A stretch of 64,000 nt of DNA from Erysipelotrichaceae bacterium (GTDB taxonomy: Bacteria; Bacillota_I; Bacilli_A; RFN20; CAG-449): NCBI GenBank assembly GCA_015059095.1, contig SVBA01000001.1:1-64000 (forward strand), written 5' to 3'. The first letter of the stretch is position 1; each line of letters begins with the position of its first letter. Positions 43,033 to 49,857 of the stretch are shown here, piece after piece. Under the pieces are notes generated by a model. That model was not told the origin of the DNA and did not search any database. It saw only the letters and a program-made list of their open reading frames with translations. Made by a program: the position numbers and the translations under genes.

Positions 43033-43203
43033 AATAGTTAATCACCTAATTATATTATACTCTCTATCGGCAATTTATAAAAACATTTTTATATATATTT
43101 TTTCTTCATATTTTGCCGATAACTATTTTTTTCTTTTAAAATATATTCAAAAAAGACCTACCACGAAGGTAGGTCTTTTAAGTTTTTCGTTATATTAAAC
43201 AAC
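43033..43203. promoter_or_regulatory. fic promoter region with a widely spaced inverted repeat
   Basis: TATCGGCAA (43065-43073) and TTGCCGATA (43113-43121) are perfect inverted copies 48 bp apart. The fic -10 TATAAT lies at 43054-43059 and the proximal site overlaps its spacer. These are the only CGG/CCG-bearing islands in the AT-rich upstream DNA. A bidirectional terminator (43152-43178) lies between this region and the small gene upstream. Confidence 0.5.
43152..43178. terminator. Bidirectional terminator
   Basis: Perfect 11-bp stem AAAGACCTACC/GGTAGGTCTTT (43152-43162 with 43168-43178), loop ACGAA, with T runs on both sides. It serves the 78-residue gene on the minus strand. Confidence 0.85.
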
Positions 43204-43440
43204 TTATTTCTTTGCAAAAATACTATCAATAAATTTATCTACTTGAGCAACTAATTCAACCAACTTTCTATCACTTGTATCTTCAATTACAAATGAAGGT
43301 TTTTCATTATCTAATTTTTCAAAAATCTTTTCTTTGTTTGCCATACCTAAAAAAATTGTAAACAAAGCAAATGGTTCTTCTTTTCCATCCATTGTATAGT
43401 AAATATCTTTCCCTTTTCTAAATACTTTAATTTCTTTCAT
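43204..43440 (-). CDS. Small protein of unknown function
   Basis: 78 residues, acidic and helical (MKEIKVFRKGKDIYYTMDGK at the start, later IEDTSDRKLVELVAQVDKFI). No signal, no membrane segment, no recognised family. Good Shine-Dalgarno (AAAGGAG) before the ATG at 43440 and its own terminator downstream, so it is probably a real gene. Confidence 0.55.
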   Translation of the reverse strand: MKEIKVFRKGKDIYYTMDGKEEPFALFTIFLGMANKEKIFEKLDNEKPSFVIEDTSDRKLVELVAQVDKFIDSIFAKK

Positions 43441-43606
43441 AATTTGTCTCCTTTATAATATGTCTTTATATTTAAAGTATAAAATAAAAGCGAAAACAAC
43501 ACAATAAGCTACTAAATTATTTTGTTTTACATTTTTTATGTGTCGCCTGAAAAAGTAAATGCTTATAAGGCAATTAAAACAAGATTTTTTGTATATTTCA
43601 TATTAA

Positions 43607-44815
43607 TTACCATGTTCCATAATAATTAAATTTACCATTATTTTCAATAAAGAATTCAATCGCATCATATCTAGATGTACCTATTGAAGTTTTTATTTCT
43701 CCGATATAAGAATAATCAGCTTGATACATTAATTCTTCATTAAAATAAACATTATATTCATATCCTTCAAAGTTTTTATTATAAACATAATAAGGAAAAT
43801 AAATAGTAGTTACAGGTATATCATATACTTCTGGATAAATAGTATATGCACCTTTTTCTACATAAACTAAATCGAAATAAGATAAGGATATATCTGCTTC
43901 AAATTCATTATCATAGTAAGAATACTCTATTCCATTTTGTTCAAAGTTACGTATATCATAATCTTCATAATCTACACTTAAAAACAATTCTTCATCGATA
44001 TTAATTTTAGTATTACCTATATTAGAATAAGAGTAATATGTTACTTCACTATTTGTAAACTCTTCATGAATATAATAATTATATATTTCTAAGTTAAATG
44101 TATTATCTTTAATAGAATATTCACTATATTCTTTTTTATAAAAATCTAAGGAAGAATTTAAGAATCCTCCTTCTTCACTTTTAGTTAGATATGCAAAAGG
44201 AGTAGCAATAAATTTATTAATAAATGTATCATAAAATGCTTCTAAAGGGATTTTATAATAATTAATGGAATTATTATATAAATTAGTTAATGCTATATGC
44301 ACTTTATCATCAATGATTTTAGCAACTTCTAAAGTATCATAAATATATTCATTTTCTTCGATATAATCAATTTTATGATAAAAGATTCCTTCTTCAATTT
44401 CTATAGTTTCATATATTGAAGGTTCATAAATGATACTTTCATCTTCATAAATTTGTCTAGATCCAATTTCAATATTAAGTGTGAAATTCTTCTTATTTAA
44501 TTCATTATAAAAATCATCATATTTTAAATCTTTATTAAATTTAAATTGTTCATTACTTGAACTTGTATCTTCTAATGATGAAGTACTACTTGATGAACTA
44601 ACAATAGTACTTTCTGATTCTTCTTTTTGTAAACTACTTATAGATGAAAATGAATTTGACAATTCTTCTTCACTTGAAATGCTTACTTCACTACTTGAAC
44701 TTATTACACTAGATATTGAACTAGTTAATGATGAACTTACTTCACTTGAGGAAGGATTTACTTTACATGAAGAAAAAAGAAATATTGATAAGCATAATAA
44801 AAATTTATTTTTCAT
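43607..44815 (-). CDS. Serine-rich surface lipoprotein
   Basis: 402 residues. Signal peptide with lipobox (IFLFSSC), lipidated Cys at residue 17, then a 70-residue linker that is more than half Ser plus Glu and Thr (SSSEVSSSLTSSISSVISSS...). The remaining 300 residues are rich in Tyr, Asp and Glu and beta-strand-like, with no recognised domain. A Ser-rich stalk would lift the globular part away from the membrane. AAGGAGG upstream of the ATG. No clear promoter partner. Confidence 0.75.
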   Translation of the reverse strand: MKNKFLLCLSIFLFSSCKVNPSSSEVSSSLTSSISSVISSSSEVSISSEEELSNSFSSISSLQKEESESTIVSSSSSTSSLEDTSSSNEQFKFNKDLKYDDFYNELNKKNFTLNIEIGSRQIYEDESIIYEPSIYETIEIEEGIFYHKIDYIEENEYIYDTLEVAKIIDDKVHIALTNLYNNSINYYKIPLEAFYDTFINKFIATPFAYLTKSEEGGFLNSSLDFYKKEYSEYSIKDNTFNLEIYNYYIHEEFTNSEVTYYSYSNIGNTKINIDEELFLSVDYEDYDIRNFEQNGIEYSYYDNEFEADISLSYFDLVYVEKGAYTIYPEVYDIPVTTIYFPYYVYNKNFEGYEYNVYFNEELMYQADYSYIGEIKTSIGTSRYDAIEFFIENNGKFNYYGTW

Positions 44816-44977
44816 AAGTATTTCCTCCTTGTTTTAACAATTATATCATAACTTAATATTATATAAAATATATATTAATAGCATCTATATTATCGCAAAT
44901 AAACACTTATATTTGGTCGCCAAATAAGCGACATTTTATTAATAAAGTAATCACCTAAACTAAGTTTCATCAAATTA

Positions 44978-45946
44978 TCATTTAAATCTTTCATGATACT
45001 TTTCGAACTCTCTTTGCTCTCTTTTTCGCTTATATTCTTCCGCCCTAAGTTCACTTTCCCTTTCTTGTTCTTTTCTTTCTTTCTCAAGTTTTTTAGTTTT
45101 ATCTCTAAGTTTTTGCAGTTCAGGAAAACGTTCAGCAAATCTAGAACTCGAACCCGAACTTGAACCCGAACTTGAACCTGAGCCATTTCCAACATTCTGT
45201 GCTACTGAAATTGCTCCTAATATTAAATACTTCCAAATGTAAATCGATGCAATAATTCCAAATATAGCCCCAACACCAATTAAAGCTATAATTGCTTTTT
45301 CTGCTATAAATGCGTGTAAAATTGTAGGAATATCTTCACCAGTAATTCCATAATTAATTAATGCCATTATAACTGGTGGAACGAATGTTATAAATGCTAC
45401 AACAGTCATAATAATGTTGCTAAATAAAATTGATAACAAAATTCCTTTTACTCTGTCTTTAACTTCATAATCTTCAGAAATTAAATCATCAAATCTTTTA
45501 CCAAATCCTACTGCTGAAATAACAGATGAGAATAAACAAATGACTATTAATGCTAAATATAGCCAACCGATATTACCAGTTTCAACTGTAAAATCCATAT
45601 TGAATAATCCTATAGTATTTCCATTTATATCTGATGCATAGAATATTTCCATTACGAATACTAATGCAGACCATAAAACCGCAAATAATAAACCTATAGC
45701 ATTACATCCTCTTCTTAATAACATACATGTTAAAGGTGCAAATAATAGAATTGCAAAGAACGGATAAATCATTCCCAATATTTCAAATAACATTTTTACG
45801 TCTGTTACTTCAACTGGTCCTTGACCAATATATTGAGCTAATCCTTCAGGCAAAATTGCTCCATTGTTAATACAACAAAAAGCAAATAACCCCATAAATA
45901 ATAAAGCTATACAGCTATAAATAATTGTTCTTGCTCCAGACTTCAT
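44978..45946 (-). CDS. Polytopic membrane protein with a low-complexity charged tail
   Basis: 322 residues with about six hydrophobic helices (near 10-30, 55-75, 85-105, 130-155, 170-195, 220-245). A GSSSGSSSGSSS linker follows, then a charged coiled-coil tail (KLRDKTKKLEKERKEQERES). The linker is encoded by three in-frame 12-bp tandem repeats (GGTTCAAGTTCG) that could change length by slippage. AAGGAGG upstream. The C-terminus should be cytoplasmic. No family recognised. Confidence 0.6.
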   Translation of the reverse strand: MKSGARTIIYSCIALLFMGLFAFCCINNGAILPEGLAQYIGQGPVEVTDVKMLFEILGMIYPFFAILLFAPLTCMLLRRGCNAIGLLFAVLWSALVFVMEIFYASDINGNTIGLFNMDFTVETGNIGWLYLALIVICLFSSVISAVGFGKRFDDLISEDYEVKDRVKGILLSILFSNIIMTVVAFITFVPPVIMALINYGITGEDIPTILHAFIAEKAIIALIGVGAIFGIIASIYIWKYLILGAISVAQNVGNGSGSSSGSSSGSSSRFAERFPELQKLRDKTKKLEKERKEQERESELRAEEYKRKREQREFEKYHERFK

Positions 45947-46107
45947 AGTAATACCTCCTTAAAAGACTTCAAAGCCTAATTCATATTTTAATTCATTTAT
46001 ATCAACAAAATCATAAATTTTTATTGATAGACAAAATGTCTAAAAAATAGTCCAAAACACATAATTTCAGTGTGTTTTTCTGTCATCGTCCAAAGTCATT
46101 TAACGAG

Positions 46108-46123
46108 AATTGTCTAAGTTCGC
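46108..46123 (+). repeat. AATTGTCTAAGTTCGC site, inverted copy at 47450-47465
   Basis: Matches the reverse complement of 47450-47465 (AATTGTCTAAATTCGC) at 15 of 16 positions. The two sites face each other across the winged-helix gene and its leader. Related TTGTC-type motifs occur at 46842-46852 and 47297-47316. Confidence 0.45.
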
Positions 46124-46171
46124 CTAAAATTATTATGCCGTGTTTTGATGAGTTCGCGAGCCCCCGAAACT

Positions 46172-46205
46172 AAAAAAGATCAAGTTTTTCACCTGATCTT
46201 GTTTT
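46172..46205 (-). terminator. Terminator after the winged-helix gene
   Basis: Arms AAGATCAAGT (46176-46185) and ACCTGATCTT (46191-46200) pair with one mismatch; the minus-strand continuation is T-rich. Confidence 0.75.
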
Positions 46206-46208
46206 ATA

Positions 46209-46802
46209 TTAGAAAGTAAAGTTTTCAACTGGTTTGGTCGGAATTTTGTAGTCCACACACCACCCAAGCTGATGATTTATAGAATTATATTGATTTTGTT
46301 TTTCCAACCAGTCTTCACGTAAATGTTTCATGTTTTTTCTAAAACTTTCTTTAATAGAATCCTTTTTATCTGCTTCAGATTCAATAAATACTTTTAATTT
46401 TTCATTAAATTCTTTGTATTTACCTACTTTAATACTGAAGTGTCTTCTTTTAGGAAACGAACCTCTATTCCAACACTCAATTAAATCGTGTTCTTTTAAT
46501 ACATTAATAGCTTTTTTCTGACGTTCTTCACCCATACCAGTAATTTGTTTAACATAGTTAATAGACATTGAAATATCTTCTTTGATATTTCCAGATACTT
46601 TTTTTAAGTACGCAGCTTTTTCAAAAATAACACCTAACATTAATGCCGCGTCGAAACCAATAAATCTACCTAGCCATGGATTAACCGGAATGTAATTAAA
46701 GGTAATCATTTTAGAAGCAATAAGTTCTTCTTCCGCCCTTTCTAATTCGATTTTAAGGTTAAAAACTTCCATTTCATATTTTTCTAAATCTTTTGTTTTC
46801 AT
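46209..46802 (-). CDS. Winged-helix protein of the mobile element (replication-initiator-like, uncertain)
   Basis: 197 residues. The N-terminal coiled-coil (residues 5-27) is followed by a winged-helix domain of the kind seen in phage/plasmid replication-initiator and organiser proteins: MSINYVKQITGMGEERQKKA as recognition helix region, then ALNVLKEHDLIECWNRGSFPK-like wing (written here only in part). No nuclease or ATPase motif. Its upstream DNA has operator-like repeats and an intrinsic terminator in the leader. Plasmid-like replication control would fit, but it could equally be a transcription regulator. ATG at 46802 with AGGAGG. Confidence 0.55.
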   Translation of the reverse strand: MKTKDLEKYEMEVFNLKIELERAEEELIASKMITFNYIPVNPWLGRFIGFDAALMLGVIFEKAAYLKKVSGNIKEDISMSINYVKQITGMGEERQKKAINVLKEHDLIECWNRGSFPKRRHFSIKVGKYKEFNEKLKVFIESEADKKDSIKESFRKNMKHLREDWLEKQNQYNSINHQLGWCVDYKIPTKPVENFTF

Positions 46803-46909
46803 CGTCTTTTTGACCTCCTATTAAATAATTAAGATTTATAAATTGTCTACTCACATCGCGCGCCATTTGCTTTTGACAAGTTTATTTTATAATATATAGA
46901 ATCACAGAA

Positions 46910-46931
46910 TGTCCCTTCGATAGAGACAGAT
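46910..46931 (-). promoter_or_regulatory. 22-bp operator-like repeat, proximal copy
   Basis: TGTCCCTTCGATAGAGACAGAT. The copy at 47198-47219 matches 20 of 22 positions in the same orientation, 288 bp away. Each has an internal imperfect dyad (TGTCCCT/AGAGACA). On the minus strand the repeat ends in GGGACA followed about 13-14 nt later by TATATAT, so it may overlap the -35 of two similar promoters. Confidence 0.45.
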
Positions 46932-46941
46932 AAAATGCATT

Positions 46942-46962
46942 TTATAATACTTTGTATTATAA
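46942..46962. repeat. Perfect palindrome TTATAATAC-TTT-GTATTATAA
   Basis: 9-bp arms and a 3-nt centre, between the winged-helix gene's leader terminator and its proximal 22-bp repeat. Could be an operator or a short hairpin. Confidence 0.4.
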
Positions 46963-46967
46963 CTAAT

Positions 46968-47022
46968 AAAAAAAAAGACCGACCGCTAGAAAAAAGCGAG
47001 GTAATGATAAATGCGATCGGTC
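46968..47022 (-). terminator. Intrinsic terminator (attenuator candidate) in the winged-helix gene leader
   Basis: On the minus strand GACCGATCGC pairs with GCGGTCGGTC (47013-47022 with 46977-46986, one G-U), then nine T (46968-46976). The loop can form a nested CGCT/AGCG stem. It lies 166 nt upstream of the winged-helix start, so it either ends an upstream non-coding RNA or attenuates the mRNA. Confidence 0.7.
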
Positions 47023-47190
47023 AATTTGTGTGTAGGTATGTAATATTAAACGAATTAAAGAAAGAGACAATTAAAATGAACTTAAACAATACTATCATCG
47101 GACGACCTACACAACGTCCGACCTACTCGCGATGTTTTACACCGAACCTTTCTATCGCTTTCGACACTGTCATTATCCCATATATATAAA
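46968..47190 (-). ncRNA. Candidate structured RNA with a potential loop-target pseudoknot
   Basis: Minus-strand transcript ending at the terminator. It contains hairpin GGACG-TTGTGTAGGT-CGTCC (47119-47100); its 10-nt loop contains TGTGTAGGT, perfectly complementary to ACCTACACA (47037-47029) further on, immediately upstream of the terminator arm. Such loop-target pairing typifies antisense or attenuation control RNAs. The 5' end is not certain; a promoter near 47198-47219 is inferred. Confidence 0.4.
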
Positions 47191-47197
47191 CCTACGT

Positions 47198-47219
47198 TGT
47201 CCCTTTGAGAGAGACAGAT
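47198..47219 (-). promoter_or_regulatory. 22-bp operator-like repeat, distal copy
   Basis: TGTCCCTTTGAGAGAGACAGAT, 20 of 22 identical to 46910-46931. Followed on the minus strand by TATATAT and GGGATAATG, a possible -10, so it may control the leader RNA. Confidence 0.45.
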
Positions 47220-47401
47220 GAATACTTACACTCAAAATAGTTCTGAGGCCAAAATTTCACGTCGACTGGCAAATATTAAGACAGACTAAAAAAATCTTTG
47301 TCGAATATTGTCGAAAATGTAAAAATATTTTTGCATAATGTAAACTTTCTTTTACATTTCACTATCAAAAATCAAAGTTTCTTTGGATTTAGTAAACACT
47401 A

Positions 47402-47427
47402 AAAAAGACCTACCAGTTCGGCAGATC
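47402..47427 (-). terminator. Terminator after the serine recombinase gene
   Basis: GACCTACC-AGTTC-GGCAGATC hairpin with six T on the minus strand. It differs from 41038-41066 at only two or three positions, including one that weakens the stem. Confidence 0.6.
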
Positions 47428-47449
47428 ATTTAATATTTATGGTCGTTCA

Positions 47450-47465
47450 GCGAATTTAGACAATT
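47450..47465 (-). repeat. Inverted partner of the 46108-46123 site
   Basis: On the minus strand AATTGTCTAAATTCGC, 15 of 16 identical to 46108-46123. It lies just past the serine recombinase stop, a place where serine integrases often have attP. Confidence 0.45.
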
Positions 47466-47496
47466 TCCGTACAATGAATTCAGCCGACTACATTTT

Positions 47497-49185
47497 CTAC
47501 TTTTTGGCATCCTTTAGACATAGCAACACTATTGTCTCGAAAGTATTATTTGAGTCCCACTCAATTATATTACGTATTTCACCATTATAATAAATTGGGA
47601 ACTTAAATCTTATAGATTTAATAATCCTTCTATCTTCACGTCTTTCAGGAAAGATTTGAATCTCCTTAATAAAGCGATTCATGAATGTTTTTCTCTCCAT
47701 ATCATTCATTTTATCATATAGCTTATCAAAACAACATAGGCAACGATAAATTTCATCTGCAGTTACTTTATCTAATCTAATATTAGATATCTTAACTTCT
47801 AAATCTTCGATCTCTTTTTCTATCAATTCTATTTCATCGTAAAATGAAGAAAGTCTATTTTGCATATCTTGGTATTTTCTTTCATAATGCCTGTCATCAT
47901 AATCTAGTTTATCAATTTCTCTAGATAATCTATCTTTTAAAAGAATAGCATTATTTAAATTTTTCTTTTTATTTAATAACTCTTGATTTAACAAATCAAT
48001 ATCAACCTTATTTTCTATTAAACTTTTAGTCTTAATAGCAAACCTTTTATCCTTAACTAATCCTCTAATAATTTCTACTACAGCACTATCAACTAACTTT
48101 TGATTCCATTGTCTATTATAAGAACAAATCTTACCATCTAAATATGGGCGATGTTTACATTTATAATAAAAATTATCAGTATAGTATAGTTCAGGATTCT
48201 TTTTACTTTTCTTACGATTTACATTACCATACATCGAACCACCACAAATAGGACACTTTAATAAACCTGATAAAATATGTTCATGATCTAAACTATGTTT
48301 TTTAGGTTTCCAAGTAGAGGTGTCTTTTCTTTTTATTTGTGCTTTTAACCATATTTCTTCACTAATAATCGCCTCATGTTTACCATCACAAATCATATAT
48401 TCTTCTGATTTGATTTTATGAAACTGATTTCTAGTTCCTTTTATTTTAGCGTTAGTTCTTCTTCCATAAGCAATTTTGCCATAGTAGACTGGATTATCAA
48501 TTAATTTAGTAATGAAGTTAGAAGTAAAAGTATTCATTTTATTATTTAAGTGTGTTCGTTTACGATAGCCATTTTCATTTAAAAATATAGCAATCTTTTC
48601 ACTTCCCATATCGAAGTTAATATACTTATCATAAATTAATCTGACAATTTCAGCTTCTTCTGGAATTATCTTTAAAATCCCTTTATCGATTGCGTAACCA
48701 AATGGAGCCATGCCACCATTCCATTTGCCCTCACGAGCTTTTTGTCTTCTTCCTTCCATAGTTTGCACTAAGATATTGTCTCTTTCAATTTCAGATACTG
48801 CAGATAATACAGAAATCATTAGTTTGCCACTATCTTTAGAAGAATCTATACCATCTTCAACGCATATTAAGTTAACACCATAATCTTGCATTAATTGCAA
48901 AGAAGATAAAACATCTGCAGCGTTTCTACCAAATCTAGATAACTTAAAAACTAAAACATAATCTATATTATCAACTTGATTTTCAATATCCATTAGCATT
49001 TGTTTAAACTGAGGTCTACCATCTACATTCTTACCAGATTTACCTTCATCAGAATATTCTTTAATAACTTTCATATCAAATGCTTCAGCGTACTTTTTTA
49101 ATTTTTCTTTTTGTGCATCTAAAGAATAACCATCTACTTGCATAATAGTAGAAACTCTTGTATAGATGTAACATTTTTTAACCAT
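47497..49185 (-). CDS. Large serine recombinase (site-specific integrase/excisionase of the element)
   Basis: 562 residues from the preferred ATG at 49185 (AGGAGG, 8 nt upstream). The N-terminal catalytic domain has YTRVSTIMQVDGYSLDAQK (nucleophile Ser in R-V-S), then KLSRFGRNAADVLSSLQLMQ and SAVSEIERDNI. A Recombinase domain follows (APFGYAIDKGILKIIPEEAE), then a zinc ribbon (CPICGGSMYG and YYKCKHRP...C), and a long coiled coil around residues 390-480 that links subunits. It should insert and excise the mobile element between attP and attB. Downstream sequence contains a TTGTC site pair. Confidence 0.9.
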   Translation of the reverse strand: MVKKCYIYTRVSTIMQVDGYSLDAQKEKLKKYAEAFDMKVIKEYSDEGKSGKNVDGRPQFKQMLMDIENQVDNIDYVLVFKLSRFGRNAADVLSSLQLMQDYGVNLICVEDGIDSSKDSGKLMISVLSAVSEIERDNILVQTMEGRRQKAREGKWNGGMAPFGYAIDKGILKIIPEEAEIVRLIYDKYINFDMGSEKIAIFLNENGYRKRTHLNNKMNTFTSNFITKLIDNPVYYGKIAYGRRTNAKIKGTRNQFHKIKSEEYMICDGKHEAIISEEIWLKAQIKRKDTSTWKPKKHSLDHEHILSGLLKCPICGGSMYGNVNRKKSKKNPELYYTDNFYYKCKHRPYLDGKICSYNRQWNQKLVDSAVVEIIRGLVKDKRFAIKTKSLIENKVDIDLLNQELLNKKKNLNNAILLKDRLSREIDKLDYDDRHYERKYQDMQNRLSSFYDEIELIEKEIEDLEVKISNIRLDKVTADEIYRCLCCFDKLYDKMNDMERKTFMNRFIKEIQIFPERREDRRIIKSIRFKFPIYYNGEIRNIIEWDSNNTFETIVLLCLKDAKK

Positions 49186-49203
49186 TAACATTTCCTCCTT
49201 TCC

Positions 49204-49446
49204 TTACTTCATCAGTTCTTTTTTTATATCACTCCAACTAATATCAATAGTTGGTATATCATTATAATTTTTAATAATTTCTTGATTAACATTAGTTTCT
49301 AAAGGTACATCACTTAAATCTATTTCATGAATATACTTAGATACAATACTACCTAAGAAATCACAAAATCTTTCAAATTCAAAGCTTTTACCTTTAACTA
49401 ATTTATAACTATATTCATTCATCTTTTCTCTTTTTAATTCGTACAT
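49204..49446 (-). CDS. Small protein of the mobile element, unknown
   Basis: 80 residues from ATG 49446 (or 72 from ATG 49422, which overlaps the upstream stop as ATGAATGA). The open frame to 49512 overlaps the upstream gene by almost 100 nt, so a later start is likely. Acidic, no membrane segment, no recognised family. It precedes the recombinase gene by 12 nt, so it may help integration or excision or simply ride in the operon. Confidence 0.5.
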   Translation of the reverse strand: MYELKREKMNEYSYKLVKGKSFEFERFCDFLGSIVSKYIHEIDLSDVPLETNVNQEIIKNYNDIPTIDISWSDIKKELMK

Positions 49447-49729
49447 TCGATTCCCCCAATCTTTGAAAAAATTCATCACTGCTACAATAGACATACTTCT
49501 TTTCTTCTTCAATCCATTTTAGGTTAAACATTAAACCATCCATAAAAGTAAATATTGGTTTATGTCCCCATAATGCTGATTGTCTATTCGCATTATCTAC
49601 ATAAATATTAATTGCTTCTTCCATACTCATTCCTGCTTGTTCAATTTCTTCTTCTAAACAATCTGGAGTTGTATATTCAAGCATTTCTATAATTTCTTTT
49701 TTAGTTAAAATTTCATCATTATCTAACAT
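49415..49729 (-). CDS. Small acidic protein of the mobile element, unknown
   Basis: 104 residues, very acidic in the first half (MLDNDEILTKKEIIEMLEYT) and with a C-terminal basic end (RIKKRKDE). No recognised family. It lies between the relaxase gene and the small gene ahead of the recombinase. AGGAG is seen upstream of its ATG. Such acidic small proteins in mobile elements can be anti-restriction or DNA-mimic proteins, but nothing here proves it. Confidence 0.5.
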   Translation of the reverse strand: MLDNDEILTKKEIIEMLEYTTPDCLEEEIEQAGMSMEEAINIYVDNANRQSALWGHKPIFTFMDGLMFNLKWIEEEKKYVYCSSDEFFQRLGESNVRIKKRKDE

Positions 49730-49857
49730 GTTTTTAATTCCTCCTAATGTTTTATAATTAGAAATAGGTATCCTATTTGCTACCCAATTTGGAAGTTAAC
49801 CAAATATTAGGTTAATTTCCCTTATGCCCTTTTATTATTAAAGGTATTTTCCATAAA

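Larger units (their letters stand above)
45947..46208. other. Intergenic region at the left side of the mobile element
   Basis: About 260 nt. It contains a palindrome TAGACA-AAA-TGTCTA (about 46028-46042), the AATTGTCTAAGTTCGC site (46108-46123), a short GC-rich stretch (TTCGCGAGCCCCCG) and the winged-helix gene's terminator. No protein or RNA gene is seen. It may contain the left junction of the element. Confidence 0.4.
46803..47496. other. 694-nt non-coding control region of the mobile element
   Basis: No convincing protein gene in either strand. It has islands of higher GC than its surroundings (GCGCGCC, GACCGACCGC, GCGATCGG). It holds two copies of a 22-bp direct repeat, a palindrome, a strong minus-strand terminator, a potential hairpin-loop/target pair, and the integrase terminator. 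It should contain the promoter of the winged-helix gene and perhaps a replication or transfer origin or an attachment site. Confidence 0.5.

Noticed and set aside
44890-45195. Open frame rich in V-R-Q repeats (QVRVQVRVRV)
   Set aside because: It is the out-of-frame reading of the 12-bp Gly-Ser repeats in the membrane protein gene, not a separate protein.
46155-46165. Run of five C as a second phase-variable tract
   Set aside because: Too short and not placed in a clear promoter spacer; unlike the nine-base tract at 32310.
46935-47189. 84-codon plus-strand open frame, including a 37-codon ORF from ATG 47076 (MNLNNTIIGRPTQRPTYSRC...)
   Set aside because: It lies in the structured control region and its sequence is largely explained by the paired RNA arms. 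The Shine-Dalgarno is weak. It could still be a leader peptide, but I cannot support it as a gene.
47198-47219. The 22-bp repeats as attachment (att) sites of the serine recombinase
   Set aside because: Both copies lie inside the element, on the same side of the recombinase and close to gene control signals; operators explain them better.
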